Positions 10,731-24,011 of a DNA stretch of 64,000 nt are shown here, piece by piece. This stretch comes from Polyporus tsugae (Eukaryota > Basidiomycota > Agaricomycetes > Polyporales > Polyporaceae). Where the stretch lies: the NCBI GenBank assembly GCA_024305745.1, contig JAHRBS010000004.1, positions 2,790,001 to 2,854,000 of the forward strand, read 5' to 3'. Positions within the stretch are counted from its first letter, which is position 1. Each line of letters starts with the position of its first letter. The notes beneath the pieces are model-generated. The model did no database searches. It was not told the DNA's origin and saw only the letters and a program-made list of their open reading frames with translations. Position numbers and translations under genes: made by a program.

Positions 10731-11082
10731 AAGGACACGTCCCCAACTTCGAAGCAAGCCGTCACTCGCATTGGCCCGGGCGGCCATCATGCACGGAGAA
10801 GAAAAACCATTGCCTTGCACGCTGCCACTGGCACAGGCACAAAGCTGTCGTCGAACCGCAGTACTACCGCAGGCAAAAAACTTGGATCAAAACAGAGAAC
10901 AATAGGTATACAGGCCTATATAGTATGCATCCACTACAAGATCGATCCGTTGACTAGGACTAGGATCTAGAATAGATATCTGTGACTCTATGCACGCGAA
11001 GAAACGGAAGAAATGCGCAGTGTCCATGCTCCCTTTGGCTGCAAATATAAGACATGCTTGAAAGGCATGGACCCCGCCGCGA
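10731..11082. other. Intergenic gap without a visible gene
   Basis: It lies between the start of the RNase III-like gene and the stop of the CHD-like gene, both on the minus strand. One TATAGTA heptamer occurs at 10919. No coding or RNA feature was recognised. Confidence 0.5.
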
Positions 11083-14000
11083 TCACTCCGTCAGATCGAT
11101 GACAGAAGCGGCACTTGACTTCGTGGCAGATGCGCCCAGCGCTCGTCTCTGCTGTTTCTTTAGGATACTCCTTAATGCAGCCACGACAGGTCCCTGTGAA
11201 GAGTCTTGGGCAAGGCGTGCTATTGTTTCGCTAACTCTGAAGAATACATGCCGTGTTAACACTTGGCAAGGATGTGGACACATTTGACCGTTAATCTTAC
11301 CTTGACGGCCCTTGAGCCACCACGGGGCAGTCCTTCACCAGGTGGTGCGGAACTTGGCCACATACGGTGCACGCTTGTCCACCAGTAACCTTGGGCTTCT
11401 TAGGCCTGGGGGCATCGTTCGTGGTCGCCGCTGATCCCGGTACTTTGGATGTGCTAGCGACAGCGTTTACACCGTTGGAAGCGCGTGGAACAGCACTTGA
11501 CATCTGGGCTGCGGTAGCAGGATGTGCCGCCTTGGAAGCGGTACCATTCAGCCGCGAAGGCCCTGCGACCGATTGGTTACCGCGGGATACATTACGTGGC
11601 AGGGACGGGATAGCCTGAGATTGAGGCCCAGGGCGAGGGGGTTCGTCAAGCTTAGGCTTCTTCGGAGGGTGTGGGACGGCTGGCTGAGCTGGTGTGTCCA
11701 CGAGATGAAGTGGCTGTCCGTAGATCAAGTGAATTTTCCCAAGCCGGTGAAGTGTCTCGTCGATGACTCGGATAGCGGCGCGCTGAATAGAAAGGTATCA
11801 TGAGTCTCCGAACGGACGTGACATCGTGCCCATACAACGTACTCGTTCCTCGATCGTTTCATCCCCTGCGTGTGATAAGAGCATCAATCTGTACATCGCG
11901 AGGTTTTCGGGGCTCTCCGTCATGGGACAACGTCCGTGCGCATGCCGTTCACCACATAGTCCACAAAACTCCTCTGGTGGCTCAGGACTTCCCTGGCGGT
12001 TCTGGATGGGCGACAATGGCGGGTGAGGAGCGTCGGCACGTTGGTGCCGAGAATGCCCTTGCTTGGTCGGAGTTCCAGGTGCGAATGGAGGAGGGGAGCC
12101 GAAGCCGGGTGTCGGCAGCATACGGATGTCGTCCACGTCCATAACAGCATCCTCGGTCCCATCTGACTCTGAGGCTGCGTCCGATACTTGGGCTTGGAAC
12201 TCGGAGTCATCGGAGCCAGCTGACTTGCCCTTTGACCTCCGCCTCTTCTTTCCCTTGTCTTTCTCCTTGGCTTTGTCCTTGACCGAAGAGTCGCCGAGAT
12301 CGATGCTTTGCTGTAATGAGTGTCAGCGCACAGTTTAGACACCGCGGACACTGCGGACCATACCTGGGGGAATACAGCGGCAGCCTTACGGCGTACGCCC
12401 CGCCCAGTCTGCTCCTTTTCTTTCTCAGCAGCTGCTCGGCTTGCAATAAGCTCCAGAGCCTTCGCCCACGAGTCTGCTTCCTCGGATTGCTCGGCGGCTT
12501 CATCGGCCAGCTCTTCCATGCCCTCCTTGTCCGCTGACCAGACTTTGGCGAATGCGAACAACGATCCGGTGCCGGACTCAGGCTCGACCTCCTCGCCTTC
12601 TTTCTCCGTCTTCTCGATCAGGTTATCAATGTCGTGCTCAGAATCTGTGCCATAAATGTCAACTACCGCAGCAACACGGTATGCCATGGAAGCTATCTTA
12701 CAGTGAACTTCCCGAGCAACGGTCTCCTCAGTCTCCTCGAAGAGAGCTTTGGCACCGAAAAGTAGGATAGACTGGACGTCTTCGCGTGAGCCGCTCTCAT
12801 CATCCATTTTCTGCACAATGAGGTGATCAAGGATGAGCTTCTTCTTCCCGGTTTGCATGATGCGTTCTGTAAGGGGTGAGTATCGTAAGGGACTCTGAAG
12901 TATGATGACATGCCTTCCGCAGAGTCCTTGACCATCAGTTTGAAAACCAGAACGGTCTTCTTCTGACCATACCGATGCGCACGAGCGATGGCCTGTGAAC
13001 GGTCATAAGTATCAATTCACCGGTCACAGTGGTGTAGAACTACATACTTGAAGGTCCTGTCCACATGGTTAGATTAGGATATCGGTCATTGGGAGCGACG
13101 AACGTACCTGATGAGGATTGAAGTCAGGGTCAAAGATGATAACAGTGTCTGCGCTCCAGAGGTTGATGCCGACGCCGCCTGCGCGAGTTGTCAGGAGATA
13201 GATGAAGACATCTGAATCCTTCTTGTTGAATTCGTCCATTCCCTTCTGACGGTCGGCTTGCTTTGTACTGCCGTCCTATGTATTTTCATTAGCACGGCGT
13301 ACTTTGCTGCATCGTCATCAATGGCTTACAAGTCGGAGATACTTGGCACCCTCGCCGATCAGGAAGTCCTCAATGATGTCGAGCGCGATAGAAAACTGAA
13401 CAGGATAAGCCAACAGCCATCAAGCAACAAAGGAATCGTAGCAACCTGGCTGAAGAGTAGCACTCGGTGACCGCGAGTGCGAAGCTTAGGCAACATGGTC
13501 TTCAACAAGCGTAGCTTCGCACTAGCACCGGTAAGACGCTCATGTGTCTCTTGAGGCGACAGCCCCTTCGGCTCGATATTGGGCGAGACAAGGTAGGGAT
13601 GTTGAACGCATCTGGAAAACGACAATAAACAATAAATTCGTCGGGCAGGTTTGTACGACGCACTTCCGGAGCTGCATCAACAAGTTGTTCATGTTCGTCT
13701 TCGTGACATTTCCCTTCGACGACGAAACATTGGATTCCGTAAGGCTACGCAAGATCTCGAAGTTCTGACCTGGAAGGGGGTTAGCGTGAATTTACACGAC
13801 GTCATTGTACCAAGGGCCTACTCAGGAGAGACCGATAGATTTCTTTCTGCAGCGGAGCCATACTGACTGGGACAATGACTTCATTCTGAAACGACGCTAA
13901 CGTCAGTGATTATCGCAGAATGGCACGCAACATATCTCACCTTGGGTGGGAGTTGCAAGACTTCGGATTTGATGCGGCGAAGGAAATAAGGCTTGAGTCG

Positions 14001-17000
14001 ACCGTGCAGATCCGCGACAAGCTCGTCGGTAAGCTCTTCATATTGCTTAGAAAGAGCCTCTAGGTCAGCCCATTCGTCGGGGTCGAGGAAGTTCATGAGG
14101 TTAAAGAGCTCCCGGATATTGTTATTCAATGGCGTCTAATAAACAGTTCAGTAATTATTTCTTCCATGAAATGAAATCACGACTTGCTCCCGTCATGATA
14201 ATTCGGTGTCTGCTGTTCAACTCCTTCAAGCGCTTAAATATGAGGCTGGCATCGCTCTTGACTGGGCAGACGTTAGATTGACAGTAGTACAGAGAGGATG
14301 ACGTGACCCACGTCGTTGACCCTCGTCCACAACAAGCATCTCCCAGATAGGCGCGCTCTTGAAGACCGGCCCAAACTCCTTGGTATTCGTAATTGTCTCA
14401 TATGTGGTGACCAAGACGTGGTACTTGGCTCCCGTCGTACCCGACGCCGGGCGGGGATGGAAGAGCTCAAACTTCTTGATAACCTCACGCGCCTTCGCCT
14501 CGCCATAGAACGGGACCACACGCAGCTTGGGAGCCCAGCGTTCGAATTCGCGGACCCAGTTTGTGAGGGTCGAATTCGGGACTACGACCAAGGCTGGGAA
14601 ACACTTGAACGCGGAGACGATGTACCCGATAAACGTCACGATTTGGACCGTTTTGCCCTTCAGCCCGGGTGTCAGTCAATATCCGTGTGGGTGCATGCGC
14701 TCAGGGGAATGGAAACATACCAGACCCATCTCGTCGGCAAGGATGCAATTCTGAGCCTTGTTCCAGTTGTGGCACAACCAGTTCACGCCGTCGACCTGGA
14801 ATGGCATGAGCTTGAGCTGAGCATTCTGGCCAAGGTCCGGCTGGTTATCGACGGTGAACTTCTGTTGCATCAGCCACTTCGCGCCACCTCTAGCGACATC
14901 GGACTTCTTGTCGCGCGTGGGTACTGTGACGGAACGGGCAGAGATGAAGCGCTTGAACGCCTTCTCATACGCAGCGTAACCGGCCTCGTCGGTGCGAGGA
15001 GAAGAATCCCAGGACGCTATTGAACATCTACGTCAGTAGACTTACGTTGCCATGGGTGGACACACTAACCATCATCGTAGCCGAGATCGTCCCATTTGAT
15101 GAACGCCCACGCAACCTGAGCGGCGTGCTCCTCGCTGAGCTTCTCGCAGGTCAAAGCTTCGAATTCTTCGAACGTCACCATACAGTCACTGGGCGGCTCT
15201 TCCCCCTGGTCGTATGCCGCAGCTCGCTCCTTCGCAACGACTGGATCCTCTTCGACATCCTCTTCTTCGTCCAATATGACCGCCCTTGACTTGCGTGTCT
15301 TGCCTTTGACAGGCTTCTTGGGCCGCCACAGTCGAATGTCGAGGAGGCGATCGACCGTTCTCCAAGCAGGGGGTATTCGCCTCTCCGCATCAGGATAAGC
15401 GATGAGCGGGGAAGCTTCCTCGAGGTGTTTGCCGCCGAGACCTTCGGAGTCGCCCCGTCCAATCTCGAAGTCAGCGGATGCGTCCTCGCCTGGCACAGAG
15501 GCTTGCTCGGAGATAGGCTCGGGAAGTAGGTGAACCTTCGTCCCGCCCAAGAGGAAGTTTTTCAACTTCGTCGGCGCGACGGCGAGGAGCCATCCGTGAG
15601 GAACCCACTGCACACGACGGTAGCTCCTGTCAGCCCACTTGATGAGGTACTCGCGAGGGAGAATCGACTTGTAGTTCGGTGGATCGTCCGGCTTGCGAGG
15701 GGGCTCGATCGTGTTTTCAGGGAAGGGTCGCCAGGCAAGGACATGTTCAACCGTATAGACGTATGAGATGCAGTCCGCGCACCTCCAACCAGTCGAGTAC
15801 TGGTAGTAACTTGCAAGTTCCGCTGAGGTGGTATCGTCGGGGTCAAACCCATCAGGGACAGGCATGTGAGCGTAGTGAGCGAGACGCTTGCAGGTGAGGC
15901 ATCGGAAGAGAAGTTCTTTTGGAGAACCATCGTCAGTGTTCTGGCCATCGGGCTGTACAGAATCGCGTAGAGAGATCGAGGCAGTGGGGTCTCCAGACAG
16001 GACAGAAGGGGCGCTATCTGTCGTTGGGGGCCGGGCACGCTTAGCATGTTCGTCAGGTTTAATAGCGATCTCTTTGCAAGCCATGCAGATACCTCCCCTC
16101 ATGCAAGATGTGCAGATGAACTCGGTAGTCTGATAGGTGTCCAGTCTAAGGCGCCTTCTAGGCTCTGGCGCGCTGGAGGCAGCTTTCCGCCATTCAGCTT
16201 TGTCACGTTCATGAGCTGCGCGGAGGATCTCGTCACGCTGAGTCTTGGCGAGACAGCCCCAGTGAGCGGTAACAGGGCACTTCAAGCTGTTTCAAGTCAG
16301 ATAGGCATGACCACGGATAGCTCATTCGCTTACCAACGGACCCAACCACCGAGGTTGGCAAATCTCGTCTCCTCGTCTTCCGAGTCGTCCCCCGTCGGCT
16401 TCCGCTTGCGACCCTTCTTCTTGGCCTGCTCGTGGGTAGGGGCTGTCTGGCATTTCTCACAAACCGCCCTGTGAGCAATCAACGGAGCGATGTCTTCGGT
16501 TTCTTCCTCGTCAAGCTGGAGATCGATGACGGCGCGGAAGTGGCCGTATGCGGGTCGTGAGGCTTTGCCCCGGACGATCTTCTTCTTTTCAGCCTTCGGA
16601 CGGAAATCTGCGTCTGAGTCAGGAGAGATACTGTCTTCGAAGTCCTGGTCATCCAAGTTGGATCGAAGGGTTTTGCGTGCACGAGTGGACTTCCTGATCG
16701 GGGCCGGAATTTCTTGAATCTCGCTGTCGCTGTCGGAATCGTGAACCACAATTGTATGTGTAGATCCTCGAGTCTTCTTGGGGCTGAACGGAAGGCTGGT
16801 CCCAAACTTCTTGTTCGCGGTGGCTGCCGCTGTTCGGGTACTTCGTCGCTTGACTGGCGAAGAGGAGTCGTCGTCCGAGTATTCTTCTGAGCCCTCGTCT
16901 TTACCCAACCCATCTGAGCTGTACGAGCCCAGACTAGAGCCGGAATCTCGGGACCTAGACGTGGAGCTTGGGATTTCTACTATGAGGGCGACTTGTCGAC

Positions 17001-17649
17001 AGCTCGGATGGACATTCGAAGAGGACGGATTGAAGGGCGGCAAAGTCCCCATTGCCTGGGATTCCTCTGTGAAACTACATAAGTTGCTACATGCGCGTGA
17101 TCTGATAATGTACAAACCATATTCCTGTACAAGCTCCGGAAACCGATACTGGAAAAGACGGGCCGGAACCTGTAGATTCTGAGTTAGAAACAACGACGTC
17201 ATTGAAACAAGAACATATCATGAAGCTTGAGTGACTAGCCGTGGACCTCCCACTCGCTTGCAAGTATCCAAGTCGGCAGGATTGGAATCATAGTGACCAC
17301 TCACTCTGTATACGACGCCGTCTGCATACCGAACATAGAAGTACTTTTGCCCGACCTCCAATTCTCCAACGACGCGTTCCGCCCCTTCTTGGCCAAACTC
17401 TTCATCGGACTCGAGGTCGCGCTGGGCCACTGGCTGGTACTTGGCTTTCTGGAAAACCGAGAGCTCAGGAACAGAGACATAGCAGGACGTATTTTGGTGG
17501 TCAAGTTGTGGGAGTGTCGTCATGTTATCAGAATTGTCGGCGCCGGACATGGATGTATCTGCAGGGACAGGCGCATCGGAAGATGGTTCGCGACGGACAG
17601 GGGAGAAGAGCATTCCGGCGTCGGGTGGGTTGGTGGATGGCTCAGACAT
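11083..17649 (-). CDS. CHD/Mi-2/Mit1-like chromatin remodeler (PHD, chromodomains, SNF2, zinc knuckles)
   Basis: ATP-dependent nucleosome remodeler. From the N-terminus: a disordered acidic stretch; a PHD-type Cys cluster ([26 protein letters not shown]; about 16,480-15,860); chromodomain-like segments ([32 protein letters not shown]); then the SNF2 core with ADEMG(L), VVDEGQ followed by RLKS after an intron, [37 protein letters not shown] and [17 protein letters not shown]. The C-terminus has two CCHC-like knuckles ([13 protein letters not shown] near 12,030; [15 protein letters not shown] near 11,350) and ends in SVIDLTE. DEGQ in place of DEAH, and PHD-chromo order, fit Mit1/CHD3 best. It has many introns, including a 9-nt exon at 13048-13056 and a GC-AG intron at 14136-14187. 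The start is the ATG at 17649. Confidence 0.9.
13048..13056 (-). other. 9-nt microexon (Asp-Leu-Gln) in the remodeler gene
   Basis: GACCTTCAA between introns 13057-13107 and 12993-13047. It joins FNPHQ to [10 protein letters not shown], restoring the canonical SNF2 motif V-VI linker, which reads NDLQAxxRAHRxGQ in the family. Confidence 0.88.
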
Positions 17650-17914
17650 GGCGAACGAGGGTCTTGGGAGCTGTAGTGGTGGAAAAGAGGGAGAAGACGC
17701 GCCGCGACGCGTTGGAGGCGAGCCTGAGCGGGTCGGCGCAGAGCAGAACGTGCCCGACGATGTGCCAGTGGTCGGCCCGCACGTGAGGGAGGAGTTCAGA
17801 ATCACGGCCGCAGCCAACGACTACACTACCATACCAGGCAATCTTGTCATACTAATTAGCTTCACATTCACACTCCTCCCCTCCACTTAACCCCCATCTC
17901 CCTCTCTCTGCTGC
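17650..17914. promoter_or_regulatory. Divergent promoter between the CHD-like gene and SEC8
   Basis: 265 bp separates the two ATGs. The SEC8 side has a pyrimidine-rich leader directly before its ATG. I recognise no specific factor site. Confidence 0.5.
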
Positions 17915-20900
17915 ATGTCTCGTATTCCTGCCCATCCTTCCGAAACCAGGCGTGCTCGTACTCCCAGCGTAAGCGACAATGGCGCTACCACCCGGCCGCT
18001 CCAGATCAACCGCCCACCACGTCCCACAACCCCCAGCGGCAGTGTTGTGCCTTCCGTCGCCGGTTCGCCTCGCGGCCCTACCAGGCCTACCCGATCCGGC
18101 CTGAGAAGCAGGCAGGTCTCCGAGGTCTCCGCAACCGACCGCTCGTCAATGGAATCGCGTGCGACGCGAGATTCAAGAGACACCTACGACGGACGACCAA
18201 CTGGTTTACCGGACGGCCCACAGCCCTCGAGATCTCGAAATATTGTTATGAACGGCTCCGACCAGCTGAACGGACGTACACAAACACCTCTATCTCCCCA
18301 AACCCCCGAGCTGTCGCCCACATCTCTTGCCGCGGTGGCGGCTTTCCAGAGTTTCGGCAGGAGGAGGGGCATGTCAAACGACGACATGATAGACGCGGAG
18401 TACGAGGAGAAGAAGCGGAGGGAGATCGAGTTGGTGAAGGCCCGTCAGAAGAGGATAAGAGAGAAGGTCCCTGGTCGACGAACGACAGGGAAGGCGAAGG
18501 CGGGCGACATTGACGGTAAGTTCCCCTGAGTATTCGGATGACATTGCTGCCCCGGGACAGGCATGTGGCTGGAGAGTGGGAAGTCCTGAAGGCTTGCTTC
18601 AGCTGTCCTGGATGAGATCAAGGACGAATGGGCCGTGGTCACCGATTCCGATGTAAGTCGCAGCTAACAGACTTTCGATATATTATATGTCACGAGATTG
18701 ACTGGAACAGTTTAACCCAGTCGACCTCGCATTACAACTGCTGGACGAAACTTCTTTGGGGAGAGACATGGACTCTTTTCGAAGAACGAAGGAGATGCTT
18801 TCACGAGCCATGAAGGGTTCTGTCGACCGTGCGTAACCCCACAACACATTGGCGCAACCTCTAACGTTTATCTTCTCTCTGCGCAGAGCATTACCAGGCA
18901 TTCAATGTTGCCCTACCTCACCATGCGTCTTTGCTCAATCATCTCGACGCAACACAGATGCAGATCAAGGAAGCTCGTAGTGCGCTGCAGGAAGCCAAGG
19001 AGACATTGGGCAGCAAACGTGCAGACCTCGTACAGCTGTGGACCAGAAATCAAACGGTGGAGGAGATGATGCGCATTCTCGATCAGATGTTCGTGGTATT
19101 GTGCGCACACGTCTGTCATTATTTGGACCTAACGTACACGGCAGCGAGCATCTGAAATCAGTCCCCGACGCCCTAGAGAGTCTCATTCTTGAGAAGCGCC
19201 TCTTGCAAGCGGCAGCACTGCTAGTTCGCAGCCTGAAGCTGATCAACAAGGCGGATATGCAGGAGATAGGTGCAGTATCAGATCTTCGAAGTTACATGGT
19301 TGGCCAAGAAACGGTAGGCACATAAGCCTCCTTCCGTATTGGCATTAGCACCTCAATCTATGGACTTCAGACATTACGAGAGATTCTCATCGACGAACTT
19401 CACAGCCACCTGTATCTCAAGTCGTTCTGGTGCGAATCAAGATGGGCCGTATACGCCCCCAACCAACAAGGATGTTAGTGATAGAAACATGTTTTTATGC
19501 CGTACTGCTAACTCGTTGACAGTCACCACCTTGGAGGATCAAGAGGACGATACAACTGTCGAATCAACGAGACCATTGTCGATATCCTCCCCCATATCGC
19601 CAACAGCACCACCTCCATCATCACGGCTGGCCAGATATCTTGATGACCTGGCATTGCGTCCAAACGATCCGCCATTCGATGTGAACGACACACGGTACCG
19701 GAAAAGCTTGTCGGGCGGTCTGTCAGGCCTTGGTTCGACGTCATTCGGTGCGCTTTCCAATCTAGCATCGACGTCGAACGCACAGTCGCGGAATCCCGAG
19801 GTCGACTCTTTCGCATACATCGAAACACTCCTAGAATCTCTGGCCATCTTGGGTAAACTCGGCACCGGTTTGGACATTGTCGCCCAAAAGCTGCCTGGAG
19901 AGATTTTCTCTCTCGTTGAAGCCACTGTGGAGGAGGTCTCTGAGCGTGCTGAGTATGGCCGTCGAGGTTCAGTCATCGGAATGGTCGACTCTGCCAACGC
20001 AACGCCGGGACGCTCAACAGACCTTTCCTTCTTGTCGGCGCCTGGAATAGCTGCCGGTGCTTTGGGTATTGCTGGTGTAGCTGTTGCTGCCGCACTGCAA
20101 GGATCAACCATGCATGCCCGTCGCGCTATCATGGACGCTACTGCTTTGCGACTAACAGCCTTGGAGTCCTCCACTAAGGTCTTAGATCAAGAAATTTTGA
20201 AGGACTTTTTTTGGACATTGTACTCTAAGCTCATCGCTGTTAGCGAGGGTTTGCGTGTCGTCTACGAAGTTGCCAACCGTATCGGCTCTGTACGTGTTCC
20301 AGCACAACAACCCTTGCGTTGCCTGGTTTTCTTATTATATCACTGTTCAGCGGAGGGACTACAAGGATTCGTCTGGTACCAAGCCTGGAGCGCTGTTTCC
20401 ACTGGAGGAGGTCTGGGTACCTGTACAAGCCGAGGTGGGTCGTCTGTGATCGATTTTCTGGGTTTCTACTAATGAGGCTACAGGTCAGGACCCTACTCAG
20501 GGACTACATCACCGATGAAGAGCAGGGCGCGATATCCGGTCGCAACCCGATCTCGTCCATCAACGAAATCCTTCGTGAAGGTCGTTTCAACCGCGACAGA
20601 GGAAAGGTGTGTCAGATGATTATACCACGTCAATCTCGTTAATATGTTCTATTAGCCTATATTCCGATTCGCGGATACAGACGCAAAGATTGCTACCAAG
20701 ACCTTGCGTCAACACGAAGACGAGCTCACTCGCGTGCTGAAGGGCACCGTTCCAGGTCTCGTACAAGGCTCGGAAAGCGCAGTACAGGCGACACTAGCAG
20801 CTGTCGGCACTGATGACCGTTTAATGGGCACTGGTCAACATCACCGACTCTTGGTCCATCCCAACGCGTTCCACGTCAGCGTGCTCTTCCAGCCGACACT

Positions 20901-22712
20901 TGCTTTCCTTGACCGCATATCCGACATCCTACCTTCCGGTCTAGAAACAGCAAGAGCATCTAACGCAGTGTTGGACGAGTTTGTACTAAGAGTATACTTG
21001 CCCCAACTTGAGGACAAGGTATCCACTCTATTCCACCAAACGGTCACCAGTACGTCGTCAATCTTACACAGAATGAAATCACTACTTATGGTCACGACTA
21101 GGTCCGGATGCCTTTGAGCCCGACGCTGCTTCGCTCGCGTTATCTTCGAAGCCGCTCGTCAAGGCGAGTCGAGATTCAGCTAATCACGAGATATCTCGTT
21201 GACGTTGCGCTTCGTTTTCAGGCAAGCGTGCAGCTCATGGCCCTCATCAATTCTCTTTGTGCGATGCTGCGGACAACACCTTTTCATCGCGAAGATTACT
21301 CTCGTCTGATCCTCACGGTCATCGGGAAATTCTACCAGCGGTGCAGTGACAGGTTCTCGAGCTTAGTCACCATCAAAGGCGAGACGTCTTCCAGCGACGA
21401 TGATGGTCGCATTGCGCTGGCTGCCCAGTGGGCTCAAAAGGCCGAGCTGAGTCCTTGTTTGACTGAACTCCTGAAGCAGCTTTCCGGAGATCCAACCGTG
21501 GCAGAGAAGACACAGCTATGCAGACAGGAGACCCATTTGGAGAACAGCTTGCTGGGCGAAGGTGCCGTTAGCAAGGATGATCTCATTGTGTCCATTCGCA
21601 ATGTTTCTGCCCTAGCGAGCTTATATCACAGCGTCGTACGTCTGCTGCTGTCACATCATTTCCGTCATCTCATTCAAAGGTTTCAATCTACCCAGACATG
21701 GTTCGCCGCTCAATTGAATTCCCTCAAGGGGTCACCAGACGGCGTGCTTTCGGCTACTTCACCGCATCATCTTGAACCTGCAAGTGCCCTATCGCCATCG
21801 ACACCATTCCTCCCCACGGTTGTTCCCACGCAGGCAGACGAACCGCTGAGTCTTCCGTTGTCCTCTGCGATGACCATGTGAGTACTAGACTACATGTGTG
21901 TCTCGCAAATCTGATAGCGTCGTGTAGGCGCTTCCAAGCACTGCATATGACATATGTGCAGTTAGCGGAGCTCATCATCTACACCATCCGCATCGACATA
22001 AGATGTCGTGTAATTCATCACCTCGATCTCGCCCTCAGACACGTAAGTTCGTAGGGTTCGACCTATTCATAACTGACAGTTCGTTCCTTAGGGCATCTAC
22101 CGCATCGAACGAGAAGCCAGCGAGCCTGAGCCCTATGTTGTTGACCTGAACACAGAGCTGGGCAATTGCGAAACATGCCTTACTTCGACCCTACCGGATG
22201 TCGAGCGAAAGTGAATATTTCCCTCGTTTGCTGGCGCGCATATGCTGATCACCGCGACTAGGTTTGCGTTCGAGGGCATGGGACACCTTATGCAGCATCT
22301 TCTCATTTCGAACGCTCGCTATATCCATGCGGCGAACGTATACGGTATCAAGAAGATGAACAGGAATATGCTGGCGCTACAGCAGAACATCAAAACCATC
22401 ACGGATGATAGTCACAGCACGCAGTTCGAGCGAGCAAAACGATACTACTCACTGTTCTTGCTGTCACCACCTGTGGGGCGACGTCTACTCATCCCTCTCG
22501 TGATGGCTACTGATAGACATTTGCAGGAGCTTCTCGATACAGTTCGACAGAAGCAGGAGTTCACCTTCGACGAGTACAAGGCAATTCTTGACCTTCAGTG
22601 CGGCGTACAATCCAGTGCGCCTGGTGGTGCGCAGGCAACAGATCGCAACTACAACATGTACCTCATAGAGTTGCACGGACTTGAGCTCGAAAATTCTGCG
22701 GATGGAAGCTGA
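17915..22712 (+). CDS. SEC8: Exocyst complex component Sec8
   Basis: Subunit of the octameric exocyst that tethers secretory vesicles at the plasma membrane at sites of polarised growth. The Ser/Pro/Arg-rich N-terminus (17915-18500) is followed by VLDEIKDEWAVVTDSD and FNPVDLALQLLDETSLG. A coiled-coil stretch follows (HASLLNHLDATQMQIKEARS). The family signature LHSHLYLKSFWC is encoded across frames at 19370-19440, and is followed by helical-bundle sequence to the stop. At least ten introns are needed. The ATG at 17915 is the first in the long N-terminal exon. The C-terminus (ELHGLELENSADGS) converges on the LYR gene with a 145-bp gap. Recognition rests on the N-terminal Sec8 domain motifs. Confidence 0.9.
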
Positions 22713-22857
22713 TGATCTTGGGATAGTAACGGTGACGGTGATGATGCTTGAGGGGTTGTTGCTTGTTAGAAGTATTTATGCAGTTCTTTCTTTCTCGTCG
22801 CTTCGTTGGATACCACACTGTACATACATATCAACGAATACCTCAACCCCGCTTGCC

Positions 22858-24011
22858 CTATCCATGCTTCTCCGCGCGCTCTATCCATGCGAGATCCGTC
22901 GCGTCCGCAACGGATTGGATGGGCCCGTTGCGCGTGCTAGCGTTCGGCGACAGTGTGACTTTGTACCGACCAGGAGGTGACGTGTAGGTGAGGACAGGTA
23001 TCTGGGTCAGTGTTTCCTGGAAGCGACGTCGCAAGAACCTGCGAGGAAGATGTGACCGAATTGTCGGTAGGACTTGTCTCGTATCATCCCCGTCGGCTTT
23101 TGCGGAGCTGGCCTCGAGGCGGGCTACTCCCGGGGGTGAAGACAAAGCTTCGAGCTCCTCGAAAACTCCGGCGCCCTGAAGCCCTGTACCGCGAGCACCG
23201 GCACGTATCAGGGCTACCCGATCGGTTTGAACCGTAACCTTGTCGCCTTCCGTGCGTTGCTTAAGCGTGATTTGCAGAGGGAACAGCGTCTTATCTAACT
23301 GGTGCTTGAAGAATTTCCATCGAGCGTTGGCTTCTCTGCGCTTGCTGAACGGGCCAAGTGTTTGCGATTCGGACGATTGCGGGTCAAGCCGTTCCTTTGG
23401 AATGGTCGGTGGGAGGAGGATCGAATTCGGCTTGAGAGGCTTCTTGCGAGAGATGTCCGAGGAGACCAGCGCTTTCAACTCTGAGGACCAGATGGGAGGA
23501 CGGGAAGACTCGACGGAGGGGATGATTGGAGCCGGCGGCTGGGATCCTGGCTCTGTACGAAGAGGCTATGATAGAACCTAGCATAAGTAAAGGTCGTTCG
23601 TGGCCGGAAGAAAAACCCGACCTGCAAGATCTCCCATTTCAAGCGTCCTCTTCTACCGTATGCCGTTTGCATGACGTGCTGAAAGGCGTCGACGTGTCCA
23701 TGATTCGCCCGTTGCAGCTTCCGCAACTCCTGTTTGCTATGAATAAGAGACAGATACCGGGATCATGAGGGCCTCACCGATTGGATGCGCTTAGTTCTGC
23801 TGGCTTGAACGCTTTCAAGTTTGGTGTTGAGGATGCCACGGACGTCGTCGCTAACCTTCAGCCGGAAGAACTGCCTATGTCGTGGTGAGCCCATGCAGGA
23901 CAGACGGGCATTACTCCGCGACACGTACCGAAGATATTCAATTGGGAGTCTTCTAATCTCCCGAAGGGCGGACCTGTAGAGAGAACGCACTGCCTTTGTG
24001 TCGCCATGCAT
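22858..24011 (-). CDS. LYR-motif (Complex1_LYR, possibly Cup1-like) mitochondrial protein
   Basis: The N-terminus AVRSLYRSALREIRRLP carries the LYR tripeptide followed by basic helix residues, as in LYR proteins that bind acyl-carrier protein and serve respiratory-complex or Fe-S assembly. A second basic helix (QFFRLKVSDDVRGILNTKLE) follows an intron that ends at a CATAG acceptor. The long C-terminal exon (22858-23560) includes RWKFFKHQLDKTLFPLQI and no second domain I know. The order LYR, helical region, unique tail resembles the fungal Cup1-like LYR family, but that assignment is from memory. Four exons keep the frame. The start is the ATG at 24011; another ATG follows at 24007 in a different frame. 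Confidence 0.7.
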
